Of a DNA stretch of 64,000 bases, positions 36,363 through 45,357 are shown one piece after another. Both the position numbers and the translations under genes were made by a program. Origin of the DNA: JAPOXR01 sp965116115 (GTDB taxonomy: Bacteria > Pseudomonadota > Alphaproteobacteria > Rhodobacterales > Rhodobacteraceae); contig OZ220486.1 of assembly GCA_965116115.1 (NCBI GenBank), forward strand, positions 1,302,001 through 1,366,000, written 5' to 3'. Numbering within the stretch: position 1 is the stretch's first letter; the number at the start of each line of letters is the position of its first letter. The notes under the pieces were generated by a model. The model made no database searches, had not been told where the DNA came from, and saw nothing but the letters and a program-made list of their open reading frames with translations.

Positions 36363-37010
36363 CTATTCGCTATAATCCCCTTTCCAACTGCCCGTGTTGC
36401 GAATGGCGGTTGAAGACCGGCTGCAGAGAGGCGCGGACAGAAGCGTCCAGGCTGGCGGATCTGTCGCCGCCAGCATTCGCGAGCATTCAGACATCATCCT
36501 GTTCCCACTGGCCAGACGCGCCATCGGGCGGTTTGTCACAGATACCCGGTGACCCGGGCGCGGAAACACCGCGAGCGGCGTACGCCGGACGATCTCCTTC
36601 CAGCGCCGCCATTTCTCAAACCCCTCCATATTGTCAGATCCCATCAGCCAGACAAACCGAAGATCCGGAAATTTCTTTCTGAGAAATTCGAGGGTGACCG
36701 CCGTGTGCCCGGAACCGATACGGGTTTCCAGATCAGTGATCGCCACGCGCGGATGAGTGATGAATTGCCGGGCGGCATGGACGCGCCGCCCGATTGACGC
36801 GGGACGTCTGTCTTTCAGCGGATTGCGCGGAGCGACAAGCCACCAGACTTGATTCAATCCAAGCCTGCGGAATGCCCAGCCAGTCACATGGAGATGCCCC
36901 TCGTGCGGCGGATCGAACGAGCCGCCTAGGAGTCCGATCTTGAGACCCGGAACGACAGGCGGCAGTCCAAGACTGTGCCGCGGATAAGCGCTGCCGGGCC
37001 CCGCAGCCAT
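36363..37010 (-). CDS. nadD: Nicotinate-nucleotide adenylyltransferase
   Basis: 215 aa. Transfers AMP from ATP to nicotinate mononucleotide in NAD synthesis. IGLLGGSFDPPHEGHLHV holds the nucleotidyltransferase motif, and RSSTAIRNTG is the C-terminal SSTxIR motif. WWLVAPRNPLK and the ATDLETRIGSGHTAVTL-like stretch fit alphaproteobacterial NadD. In alphaproteobacteria nadD usually sits with proA and rsfS; neither is here, so the order has been broken. The first ATG (37010) is used; 20 extra N-terminal residues precede the core. Confidence 0.92.
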   Translation of the reverse strand: MAAGPGSAYPRHSLGLPPVVPGLKIGLLGGSFDPPHEGHLHVTGWAFRRLGLNQVWWLVAPRNPLKDRRPASIGRRVHAARQFITHPRVAITDLETRIGSGHTAVTLEFLRKKFPDLRFVWLMGSDNMEGFEKWRRWKEIVRRTPLAVFPRPGHRVSVTNRPMARLASGNRMMSECSRMLAATDPPAWTLLSAPLCSRSSTAIRNTGSWKGDYSE

Positions 37011-37283
37011 GGTTAACCGGCCAAATCGTTGGAGGGATTCTCGGTTTTCATGTCAGATGCCGCAAGCCGGGGGCCAGACCGAAGACGTTTTCGTATGGCG
37101 CGGCGCGGCCTGAGGCAGACTGAAAAACCGTGCGCGGTAAAGCAGGCGGGCCCCTGCCGCCGGCTGATTTTAGACAATGCCGATATTACGCTTTGCGGGC
37201 GCACGCCGTCACATCTTCGTGATGTTGCCGGCCGGCGCGGAAACCATTAGGGACCATGGCCGCCTCAGTTGCGCGGAGAGCAG

Positions 37284-38939
37284 ATGTCCAAGAATGAATT
37301 CGTATACCATATGGAGGGGGTCTCCAAGACCTATCCGGGCGGAAAGAAATGTCTGGAAAACATCCGGCTGTCTTTCCTGCCCGGAGTTAAGATCGGAGTC
37401 GTCGGAGTCAACGGCTCCGGCAAATCGACCCTGCTGCGGATCATGGCCGGAATCGAAAAGGACTTTTCCGGCGAGGCGTGGGCGGCTGAGGGCGTGCGGG
37501 TCGGGACGCTCTCCCAAGAGCCGGCGCTGGACGACTCGCTGGACGTCCGCGGCAATGTCATGCTCGGCGTTGCCGAGCAGCAGGCCATGCTGGACAGGTA
37601 TAATGAACTGGCGATGAATTACTCGGAAGAGGCCGCCGCCGAACTGGCGGCCCTGCAGGACGAGATTGATTCGCGGGAACTCTGGGACCTCGATTCTAAA
37701 GTGGATCAGGCCATGGACGCTCTGCGATGTCCGCCGGACGATTCCGGCATCGCCGGTCTGTCGGGAGGGGAGAAACGGCGCGTCGCCCTGTGCAGGCTGC
37801 TTCTGGAAGCCCCCGACATGCTGCTGCTAGATGAACCGACCAACCATCTGGATGCGGAAACCGTCGCTTGGCTGCAGCAGCACCTGATCCACTACAAGGG
37901 AACCTGCCTGATCGTCACTCACGATCGCTATTTTCTCGACCAGATCACCGGGTGGATACTGGAACTCGACCGCGGCCGGGGCATCCCGTTCAAGGGAAAC
38001 TATTCCGACTGGCTGGAAAAGAAAGCTCTGCGTCTGGCTCACGAGGCAAGCGCGGAGAAGTCCAGACAAAAGACCCTTGACCGCGAACTCCAATGGATCC
38101 GCTCCGGCGCCCGCGCCCGCCAGGCCAAACAAAAGGCGAGGATCCATGCCTACAGCCAGCTTGCCGGGCAGTCGGTCCGCGAACGCGTCAGCAACGCCCA
38201 GATCGCTGTTCCGAACGGCAGGCGTCTGGGCAGCAAAGCGCTTGAGATCAGCGGCTTGTCAATGTCTCTCGGCGGGCGGCGGTTGATCAATGATCTTAGC
38301 CTTATGCTGCCCGCGGGAGCGGTCGCGGGCGTCATCGGCGCCAACGGCGCCGGCAAGACCACTTTGTTTCGATTGATTTCCGGTGAACTGGCGCCGGACG
38401 AGGGCTCCATCGCATTGGGAGAGAACGCGGATATCGCCTATGTCGACCAAACCCGTGAGAATCTCGATTCCGGCAAGACGGTCTGGGAGGAGATCTCGGG
38501 CGGTCATGACATCATGGATGTCGGGGACGCGGAAGTCCATTCGCGCGCCTACTGCTCTTCGTTCAATTTCCGCGGAAGCGACCAGCAGAAAAAAGTCGGC
38601 ATGCTGTCGGGCGGAGAGCGGAACCGCATCCACCTCGCCAAACTCCTCAGATCCGGAGGCAACCTGCTCCTCCTTGACGAACCCACGAACGACCTCGACC
38701 TCGAAACCCTGCGGGCTCTTGAGAATGCGTTCGAAGACTTCGCCGGCAGCGCCTTGATTATTTCCCATGACCGTTTCTTTCTGGACCGGCTGTGCACGCA
38801 CATTCTTGCATTCGAAGGCGATGCCCGCTGCGAATGGTTCGAAGGGAATTTCGAATCGTATCTTGAGGACAAGGTGCGACGCCTCGGACCGGAATCAATC
38901 CGGCCGACGCGGGAAAAACACCGGAAATTCACCCGCTGA
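37284..38939 (+). CDS. ettA: Energy-dependent translational throttle protein (ABC-F)
   Basis: 551 aa. Start at 37284 (MSKNEFVYHMEGVSKTYPGG) with GGAGAGC upstream. Two ABC domains: GVNGSGKST and LSGGEKRRVALCRLLLEAPD with LLLDEPTNHLD, then GANGAGKTT, LSGGERNRIHLAK and LLLDEPTNDLD. Between them lies the long Arg/Lys-rich linker (ELQWIRSGARARQAKQKARI) that contacts the ribosome. EttA-type ABC-F proteins bind the ribosomal E site and tune translation to the ATP/ADP ratio. Ordinary chromosomal gene. Bases 37011-37283 contain no confident gene. Confidence 0.93.
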   Translation: MSKNEFVYHMEGVSKTYPGGKKCLENIRLSFLPGVKIGVVGVNGSGKSTLLRIMAGIEKDFSGEAWAAEGVRVGTLSQEPALDDSLDVRGNVMLGVAEQQAMLDRYNELAMNYSEEAAAELAALQDEIDSRELWDLDSKVDQAMDALRCPPDDSGIAGLSGGEKRRVALCRLLLEAPDMLLLDEPTNHLDAETVAWLQQHLIHYKGTCLIVTHDRYFLDQITGWILELDRGRGIPFKGNYSDWLEKKALRLAHEASAEKSRQKTLDRELQWIRSGARARQAKQKARIHAYSQLAGQSVRERVSNAQIAVPNGRRLGSKALEISGLSMSLGGRRLINDLSLMLPAGAVAGVIGANGAGKTTLFRLISGELAPDEGSIALGENADIAYVDQTRENLDSGKTVWEEISGGHDIMDVGDAEVHSRAYCSSFNFRGSDQQKKVGMLSGGERNRIHLAKLLRSGGNLLLLDEPTNDLDLETLRALENAFEDFAGSALIISHDRFFLDRLCTHILAFEGDARCEWFEGNFESYLEDKVRRLGPESIRPTREKHRKFTR

Positions 38940-39067
38940 TGTCCGCTCGTTTTATGCAGGGCGGCGTTCGTGGACAGCCGGACGCCGGCAAGGAATGGGC
39001 AAAGGCAGGCTTCCCGCCGATGACTGCCGGGGCGCCTTGAAAATGAAGATCAGCTCGGGAGACGCAC

Positions 39068-40168
39068 ATGCGCGCTGACAGTCCTGGCCAGTCAAACCGG
39101 GAGCAGAGTATCGGCGTGATGCTCTGCGGCCACGGATCGCGGTCAAGTTCGGCGGTCGAAGAATTCGCCGCAATGGCCGCTGAGGTGCGGCGGAGACTGC
39201 CGCAATGGCCGGTCGAGCACGGCTATCTCGAATTCGCCGATCCGGTGATCCGCGCCGGACTCGACTCGCTGCGCGCACAGGGATGCGGGCGGATTCTCGC
39301 CGTTCCGGGCATGCTGTTCGCCGCCATGCATGCCAAGAACGATATCCCTTCGGTGCTTAATTCCTACGCCGCCGAGCACGGAATCGCGATCAGTTACGGC
39401 CGCGAACTGGGCGTCGACCCGAAAATGATCAACGCCGCCGCTTGCCGGATCAATGAAGCCGTCGCCGCCGCTGACCGCGGCGGCGAAGCTGTGCCGCGGG
39501 AAGAGACCTGCCTCGCCGTGATCGGGCGCGGCGCGTCCGATCCCGACGCCAACTCCAACGTCTCGAAGATCGCCAGGCTGCTCTGGGAAGGGCTCGGTTT
39601 CGGCTGGTGCGAGACCGGATATTCCGGAGTCACGTTTCCGCTGGTGGACCCCTGTCTCGAACATGCCGCCAGGCTCGGCTACCGCCGGATCGTCGTGTTT
39701 CCTTATTTCCTGTTCAGCGGCATACTGATCGACCGGATATACGGCTTCACCGATTTGGCCGCGGAAAGACATCCCGGAATTGAATTCGTCAAAGCCGGCT
39801 ATCTCAACACCCATCCGGACGTGATCGCGACATTCGCTGAACGGGCGTCCGAGATCCTGGGCGGTGACACGGCGATGAACTGTTCCATGTGCAAATACCG
39901 CACGCAGGTGCTGGGATTCGAATCGGAAGTCGGCCTGCCGCAGGAGAGCCATCACCATCACGTCGAAGGCCGGGGTGCATCTGCTCCGGGATCCAATGTC
40001 CGGGACTGCACATTGTGCGGTGATTTCTGCACCGGGCTTTGCCGGCTCGAGCCGGGTCACAGCGGTCATCACGGCGACGCGCACAACGGTCATCATCATC
40101 CGCCTTATCCTCATGCGCGCCATCCGCACGGTCCGGAAAGCGTCCGCCGCCATGCAGGGAATGAATAA
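39068..40168 (+). CDS. cbiX: Sirohydrochlorin cobaltochelatase, long form with His-rich tail
   Basis: 366 aa. Two CbiX repeats: GVMLCGHGSRSSSAVEEFA and later LAVIGRGASDPDANSNVSK with PYFLFSGILIDRI. The second half ends with MNCSMCKYRTQVLGFE, a Cys motif (CxxC) found in CbiX-long proteins that carry an iron-sulfur cluster, then CTLCGDFCTGLC. A histidine-rich tail follows (GHSGHHGDAHNGHHHPPYPH). Inserts cobalt early, into sirohydrochlorin, in the anaerobic corrin route. First gene of a plus-strand run reaching to cobM; only a few bases separate it from cobH. Confidence 0.9.
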   Translation: MRADSPGQSNREQSIGVMLCGHGSRSSSAVEEFAAMAAEVRRRLPQWPVEHGYLEFADPVIRAGLDSLRAQGCGRILAVPGMLFAAMHAKNDIPSVLNSYAAEHGIAISYGRELGVDPKMINAAACRINEAVAAADRGGEAVPREETCLAVIGRGASDPDANSNVSKIARLLWEGLGFGWCETGYSGVTFPLVDPCLEHAARLGYRRIVVFPYFLFSGILIDRIYGFTDLAAERHPGIEFVKAGYLNTHPDVIATFAERASEILGGDTAMNCSMCKYRTQVLGFESEVGLPQESHHHHVEGRGASAPGSNVRDCTLCGDFCTGLCRLEPGHSGHHGDAHNGHHHPPYPHARHPHGPESVRRHAGNE

Positions 40169-40807
40169 TTGAACTATCAAAAGGATCCGGAGGTCATTTA
40201 TCAGCAGAGTTTCGCTTCCGTGCGGCGGGAAGCAAGCCTCTCCAGGTTTCCCGGCAGCCTGCGGGCCGTTGTTGAGCGGATCGTCCACGCCTGCGGCATG
40301 ACGGATATCGCTGACGACATTGATTATTCGGACGGTTTCGCCGAATCAGCGCGCGGCGCCCTGAATTCAGGCGCCCCGATCCTCTGCGACAGCGCGATGA
40401 CAGCCGCGGGAATCATGCGCGGACTGCGGCCTGATCACTGCGAAGTCATCGCCCCGCGGTTCGATGAGTCTTTGGCGGCCCGCGCGCGCGAGGCCGGCAC
40501 CACGCGTTCGGCGGTCATCGCGGAATCGTGGAAAGAGAAGCTGGGAGGAGCCGTCGCTGTGATCGGCAGCGCTCCGACGGCTTTGTTCCGTCTGCTGGAA
40601 CTGCTTGATGAGGGGGCGCCGGAGCCGGCGGCGGTCGTCGGCTTTCCGGTCGGATTCGTCGGAGCGGCCGAGAGCAAGATGGAACTGGCGCGCCGGACCG
40701 GAGAAATTGAATTTCTGACGATCGCGGGCCGCCGCGGCGGATCGGCGATGGCGGCGGCGGCCGTGAACGCTCTGCTGATCCAGGCCCGCGCCGCGGACGG
40801 GATCTGA
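40169..40807 (+). CDS. cobH: Precorrin-8X methylmutase
   Basis: 212 aa from a TTG directly after the cbiX stop. ERIVHACGMTDIADDI contains the catalytic His. PILCDSAMTAAGIMRG and VVGFPVGFVGAAESK are the usual conserved blocks. It moves the C11 methyl to C12, giving hydrogenobyrinate or cobyrinate. CbiC is the anaerobic-route name. A weak ribosome site (GGGAATG) precedes the start. Confidence 0.93.
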   Translation: MNYQKDPEVIYQQSFASVRREASLSRFPGSLRAVVERIVHACGMTDIADDIDYSDGFAESARGALNSGAPILCDSAMTAAGIMRGLRPDHCEVIAPRFDESLAARAREAGTTRSAVIAESWKEKLGGAVAVIGSAPTALFRLLELLDEGAPEPAAVVGFPVGFVGAAESKMELARRTGEIEFLTIAGRRGGSAMAAAAVNALLIQARAADGI

Positions 40808-40825
40808 ATTCAGGCCGCCCGGATC

Positions 40826-42034
40826 ATGCGCTGGCTGGATGTGATCGGGATCGGGGAGGACGGGTATTCCGCTCTTTCGGTTCCTGCCCGCGCTGCGCTT
40901 GAGGAGGCCGAAGTCATCATCGGCGGAGACCGGCACCATGCGCTCGCGCCTCACCTTGATGCCGAAAGGATCCGGTGGTCCGGCCCTTTTTCTGAAATGG
41001 TCTCCGCCGTCACCGCTTTCCGCCCGCGCAGGACCGCGCTGCTGGTGACCGGAGACCCGCTCTGGTACTCCGCGGGCGCGAAACTGCTCGGTCAGCTGCC
41101 GCCGGACGAACTGCGGTTTTTCCCCCAGATCTCGGCATTCCAGCTCGCCTGCGCCCGCATGGGCTGGAGTCTGGCGGACATTGAAACGCTGACGGCCCAT
41201 GGAAGGCCGATGGAACAGATCATTCCCTTCATGCGGCCGGACGCGCGGCTGGCTGTTCTGACCGGCGGCAGTGGAGCGGCGTTTGAAGCCGCCCGTCTGC
41301 TGGTTGACAATGGACTCGGCGGCAGCCGGATCACGGTTCTGGCGGCGATGGGAGGTCCCCGCGAGGCCAGGCTGAGCGGCGTCGCTTCCGATTGGGCCGC
41401 CGAATATCCCGCGGAACGGATCCCCGCGTTTCACACGCTCTGCATCGAATGCGTCGCCGATCAGGGCGCGGGTGTCCTGTCTCGATATCCCGGCTTGCCG
41501 GACGACGCGTTCGAGACGGACGGAAACTTCACGAAACAGGATGTCCGCGCCGTCACGGTCTGCATGCTCGCGCCGCGGCGCGGCGCGCTGCTCTGGGACA
41601 TCGGGACTGGTTCCGGCACGGTTGCCGTCGAATGGATGCGCGCGGCCCGCGACAGCCGCGCCGTCGGCGTTGATCCGGACCGGAAGCGCATCGAGCTCGC
41701 GAGGCGCAACGCTGTCAAACTCGGCGCGCCGGCGTTTCAGCTCATTGAAGGCCGTGCGCCGCCGGCGCTGGAAGGCCTTCCGCCGCCGGACGCCGTATTC
41801 ATCGGCGGAGGTCTGAGCCGGGAGACGGCCGCCGCGGCTATGGACAAACTGCGTCCGCACGGACGGCTGGTCGCCAACGCCGTGACCGTGGAGAGCGAAT
41901 CCATTCTCGCAGGACTTCATTCAGCGCACGGCGGCGATCTGGTCCGCATAGCGGTCGCGCATGCGGGACCGGTCGGCGGCAGGAGGGGGTGGCGCGGCAA
42001 CATGCCCGTCACCCAGTGGAGATACAGCAAGTGA
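40826..42034 (+). CDS. cobL: Precorrin-6B methylase (CbiE-CbiT fusion)
   Basis: 402 aa. N-terminal CbiE tetrapyrrole methylase (LDVIGIGEDGYSALS, LLVTGDPLWYSAGAK) for C5, followed by the CbiT-type Rossmann methyltransferase (DGNFTKQDVRAVTVCMLAPR, LLWDIGTGSGTVAVEW) for C15 methylation and C12 decarboxylation. The fused form is CobL. Stop TGA overlaps the GTG of cobI (GTGA). Confidence 0.93.
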   Translation: MRWLDVIGIGEDGYSALSVPARAALEEAEVIIGGDRHHALAPHLDAERIRWSGPFSEMVSAVTAFRPRRTALLVTGDPLWYSAGAKLLGQLPPDELRFFPQISAFQLACARMGWSLADIETLTAHGRPMEQIIPFMRPDARLAVLTGGSGAAFEAARLLVDNGLGGSRITVLAAMGGPREARLSGVASDWAAEYPAERIPAFHTLCIECVADQGAGVLSRYPGLPDDAFETDGNFTKQDVRAVTVCMLAPRRGALLWDIGTGSGTVAVEWMRAARDSRAVGVDPDRKRIELARRNAVKLGAPAFQLIEGRAPPALEGLPPPDAVFIGGGLSRETAAAAMDKLRPHGRLVANAVTVESESILAGLHSAHGGDLVRIAVAHAGPVGGRRGWRGNMPVTQWRYSK

Positions 42035-42735
42035 CAGGGACGCTGATCGGCGCCGGCCTCGGCCCCGGCGATCCTGATCTCATTACGGTCAAGGCCGCCC
42101 GGATCATCCGTGCCGCGGAAGTCATCGCCTATCCGGAGCCCCTTGACGGAACGAGTTTCGCGCGTTCGATCGCAGCGGCGCTGATTCCCGAAGACGCGGT
42201 TGAAATTCCGATTTCCGTGCCCATGCGGGAGGAACGGTTTCCGGCCCAGGAAGTCTACCGGAAGGCCGCCGGGAAAATCGCCGCCCATCTGAGATGCGGA
42301 ACCGACGTCGTCGCGCTGTGCCAAGGCGATCCGTTCTTTTACGGCTCTTTCATGTATTTGTTCATCCAGCTGGCGGGTGACTTTCCGGTGACTGTCATTC
42401 CCGGCGTATCGTCGCTGGCCGCCTGCTCCGCAGCGGCGCGGAAGCCTCTCTGCGCCCGCATGGAAGCGCTCTCGGTCCTTCCCGCGCCCATGCCGGAGGA
42501 CGAACTGCGCCGCCGGCTGGCCCAAGGGGGCGGCGCGGCCGTCGTCAAGCTGGGCCGGCACCTGCCTAAAGTCAGAAGAGTCCTGTCGGCGCTCGGTCTG
42601 ATGAAAAGAGCGGTCTATGTCGCGCACGCGACGCTGATGCGGGAAACGGTCCTGCCGCTTGAAGACGCGCCCGGGAACGCGCCGTATTTTTCTGCTGTGC
42701 TCGTGCCTGGAAGAGACCCTTATGGCGCGCGGTGA
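42031..42735 (+). CDS. cobI: Precorrin-2 C20-methyltransferase
   Basis: 234 aa from the GTG overlapping the cobL stop. GTLIGAGLGPGDPDLITVKA and VVALCQGDPFFYGSFMYL with VTVIPGVSSLAACSAA are the family blocks (CobI/CbiL). Methylates C20 with SAM. Ends 14 bases inside the start of the cbiG-cobJ gene. Confidence 0.92.
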   Translation: MTGTLIGAGLGPGDPDLITVKAARIIRAAEVIAYPEPLDGTSFARSIAAALIPEDAVEIPISVPMREERFPAQEVYRKAAGKIAAHLRCGTDVVALCQGDPFFYGSFMYLFIQLAGDFPVTVIPGVSSLAACSAAARKPLCARMEALSVLPAPMPEDELRRRLAQGGGAAVVKLGRHLPKVRRVLSALGLMKRAVYVAHATLMRETVLPLEDAPGNAPYFSAVLVPGRDPYGAR

Positions 42736-44548
42736 CAGCCCGTTGGTGTTCTGCCCGGGCGGAGCCGGCCGTGACACGGCGGTCCGCATCGCCGGGCATT
42801 TCGGCTGGACATTCGTTCTCCCGGCCCCGGACGGCGGCGCGGGTTCGTCTTTCGCCGCGGATCTGCGCGGCGCGTTCGCCGCCGGCAGGCCGGTCATCGG
42901 CGTCTGCGCCTGCGGAATCATCATCAGGGCGCTCGCTCCCGTTATCCGGGACAAACGCTCCGAGCCGCCGGTGATCTGCGTCTCGCCCGACGGCTGCGGC
43001 GCGGTGCCGCTTCTCGGCGGGCATCACGGCGCCAACCGGCTCGCGGCGCGGCTCGCGGGATTTCTGGGCGCGCATCCGGTCTTGACCACGGCCAGCGATG
43101 CGCTGCTGGGCCTGTCTCTGGACGAGCCTCCCCCCGGCTGGCGGCTGGAAAATCCGGGCGATGTGAAATCAGTCGCGGCCGCGATTCTCGCCGGAAAACC
43201 TGCCGCAGTCTCCGCCGGCTGCGGCTGGCTGCGCCCTCTGCTCAGGCTGGACCATGTCAAGCCCGGTCCGGAACCCGGCTCCGAAGGGCGGGCATGCGTC
43301 CGGGCCGGGGACGCGCCGCCGCTGTTCTACGCGAAACAATCGCTCGCGCTCGGAGTCGGCTGCGTCCGGGGCTGCTCCGGCAAAGCGCTACGGGATCTCG
43401 TGGAAACGTCGCTGGCTGGCGCGGGCTTCTCTCCCTTCGCGGTCAAGGGCGTCTATTCGATCGATCTTAAATCCAATGAAGCCGCGGTGCACGACTTGGC
43501 GGACCATCTGGGCGCGCCGGCACGGTTCTATCCGCCGCATATTCTGGAATCTCTCACCTGCCGTCTCACATCCCCGTCCGATCTGGTGTTCAGGGAAACC
43601 GGAACCCACGGTGTCAGCGAAGCCGCCGCCCTGGCCGCCGCCGGCCCTGACGGCGAACTCGTCATCCCCAAACAGACCGCCCGGGGCGCGACCTGCGCCG
43701 CGGCGCGAATCGGATCCGGCGCCGCTGAACAAGGAACTCCCCGCGGCGTTCTGATGATCATCGGCATCGGTCCCGGCGGCGTCGAGTGGCGCACGGCGGA
43801 GGCGCAGCGCATGCTGGGCATGGCCGATGACGTGGTCGGCTACAAGGGATATCTGGAATTTCTGGGTTCTGCCCTCTCCGGCAAGCGGACGTACGGGTTT
43901 GATCTCGGCCAGGAGACGGAACGCTGCCGATTCGCGCTCGAACAGGCCGGCGAGGGCAGGCGGGTCGCCTTGGTTTCGTCCGGCGATTCGGGAATCTACG
44001 CGATGGCCCCGCTGGTGTTCGAACTTCTGGACGCCGGGCCGGAACACGGCGGCGCATCGGAGGCGGCGCGCCGTGCGGAAATCCTGTGTGCGCCGGGAGT
44101 CTCCGCCATGCAGACGGCTTCGGCCCGCGCCGGCGCCGTGCTCGGCCATGATTTCTGCGCGGTATCCCTGTCGGATCTGCTGACGCCCCGCCAAGACATA
44201 CTGAAACGCGTGAACGCCGCCGCGGAAGGAGATTTCGTGGCGGCATTCTATAATCCGGTCTCCCGCCGCCGCCGGACGCTTCTTGAAGAGGCGCGGGACA
44301 TTCTCTTGCGGCACAGGCCCGCTGACACGCCGGTCCTGATCGCGAAGAACCTGGGCCGGCGGGGCGAGGAACTCTCGCAAGTTCCCCTTTCAGGACTGAG
44401 GTCCGGTCTTGCCGATATGCTGACGGTGATCATCGTCGGAAACAGCAGGACCCGGACCTTCCCGGCCGGCGGAACGGCGGACGGGGCCTGCGGATCGTTC
44501 ATCTACACGCCCCGCGGTTACTCGCACCGGAAGGGGCGGAATTCATGA
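42722..44548 (+). CDS. cbiG-cobJ: CbiG-CobJ fusion (cobalt-precorrin-5A hydrolase / C17-methyltransferase)
   Basis: 608 aa from ATG 42722, overlapping cobI by 14 bases. The N-terminal half is CbiG: VFCPGGAGRDTAVRIAGHFG, VIGVCACGIIIRALAP, CVSPDGCGAVPLLGGHHGAN, then a CbiG C-terminal domain (LALGVGCVRGCSGKALRD). The C-terminal half is CobJ/CbiH: MIIGIGPGGVEWRTAEAQRM, VALVSSGDSGIYAMAPLVFE and LCAPGVSAMQTASARAGAVLGHDF. CbiG opens the lactone ring and releases acetaldehyde in the anaerobic route. The fusion couples ring contraction to that step. ATGA overlap with cobM. Confidence 0.9.
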   Translation: MARGDSPLVFCPGGAGRDTAVRIAGHFGWTFVLPAPDGGAGSSFAADLRGAFAAGRPVIGVCACGIIIRALAPVIRDKRSEPPVICVSPDGCGAVPLLGGHHGANRLAARLAGFLGAHPVLTTASDALLGLSLDEPPPGWRLENPGDVKSVAAAILAGKPAAVSAGCGWLRPLLRLDHVKPGPEPGSEGRACVRAGDAPPLFYAKQSLALGVGCVRGCSGKALRDLVETSLAGAGFSPFAVKGVYSIDLKSNEAAVHDLADHLGAPARFYPPHILESLTCRLTSPSDLVFRETGTHGVSEAAALAAAGPDGELVIPKQTARGATCAAARIGSGAAEQGTPRGVLMIIGIGPGGVEWRTAEAQRMLGMADDVVGYKGYLEFLGSALSGKRTYGFDLGQETERCRFALEQAGEGRRVALVSSGDSGIYAMAPLVFELLDAGPEHGGASEAARRAEILCAPGVSAMQTASARAGAVLGHDFCAVSLSDLLTPRQDILKRVNAAAEGDFVAAFYNPVSRRRRTLLEEARDILLRHRPADTPVLIAKNLGRRGEELSQVPLSGLRSGLADMLTVIIVGNSRTRTFPAGGTADGACGSFIYTPRGYSHRKGRNS

Positions 44549-45357
44549 CGGTGTATTTCATCGGGGCCGGTCCCGGCGATCCGGAGCTGATCACTGTCAA
44601 GGGTCAGCGGCTGATCGCCTCATGCCCTGTCTGCCTGTTCGCCGGATCGCTGGTGCCGCGCGAAACCGTGCGCCGCGCGCCGCGCGCCGCGGCCGTCCTC
44701 GACACGTCCTCAATGCATCTCGATCAGATCATGGAACTGATGGAGAATGCCGACTCTGCCGGACAGGATGTCGCGCGCGTGCATTCCGGCGATCCTTCGC
44801 TGTACGGCGCCGTCGCGGAACAGATCCGACGGCTCCGCGGGGCCGGCATCGGATACGAGATCGTACCTGGCGTGCCGGCCTTCGCGGCCGCGGCCGCGGC
44901 CTTGGGGCAGGAACTGACCGTGCCGGAAGTCGCGCAGACCGTGATCCTGACGCGCACCGCGATGAAATCTTCCGCGCTGCCTGAAAGCGAAAGCCTGCGG
45001 ACAATGGGCGCGACCGGCGCGACGCTGGCCATTCATCTGTCAGTCCGCAACACGCGCGCCGTTCAGCGCGAACTCATTCCGGTATGTGGCGGCGATTGCC
45101 CTGCCGTCGTCGCGTACCGGGTCGGATGGCCCGAACAGATGATGCTGCGCACGGATCTCGACGGGTTGCACTCCACAGTGAGGAACGCCGGACTCACCCG
45201 AACGGCCCTGATCCTGGTCGGGAAGGCTTTGTCCGCCGAAGAGTTTCCTGACAGCGCCCTTTATGACGCGTCCCGTCCGCACGTTCTGCGTCCGGTCACT
45301 GATCCGGGTCCCGGGCGCAGATCAGGTGCGCGAACGAGCCGCAGACGCGCCCTCTGA
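44545..45357 (+). CDS. cobM: Precorrin-4 C11-methyltransferase
   Basis: 270 aa. TVYFIGAGPGDPELITVKGQ, CLFAGSLVPRE, VARVHSGDPSLYGAVAEQI and YEIVPGVPAFAAAAAALGQE are classic CobM/CbiF blocks. Methylates C11. ATGA overlap with the preceding gene. Its last 62 bases overlap the 3' end of cobB on the other strand, a convergent tail-to-tail arrangement. Confidence 0.93.
   Translation: MTVYFIGAGPGDPELITVKGQRLIASCPVCLFAGSLVPRETVRRAPRAAAVLDTSSMHLDQIMELMENADSAGQDVARVHSGDPSLYGAVAEQIRRLRGAGIGYEIVPGVPAFAAAAAALGQELTVPEVAQTVILTRTAMKSSALPESESLRTMGATGATLAIHLSVRNTRAVQRELIPVCGGDCPAVVAYRVGWPEQMMLRTDLDGLHSTVRNAGLTRTALILVGKALSAEEFPDSALYDASRPHVLRPVTDPGPGRRSGARTSRRRAL

Noticed and set aside
37013..37204. Short minus-strand frame directly upstream of nadD as a co-transcribed gene
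   Set aside because: No ribosome site, no recognised motif and no resemblance to proA or rsfS, the usual neighbours.
38940..39067. Cobalamin riboswitch before cbiX
   Set aside because: No B12 box or adjoining conserved loop could be matched; GC-rich sequence only.
40367..41920. 517-codon minus-strand frame across cobH and cobL
   Set aside because: Antisense to two well-supported cobalamin genes; Arg/Gly/Pro-rich composition typical of shadows.
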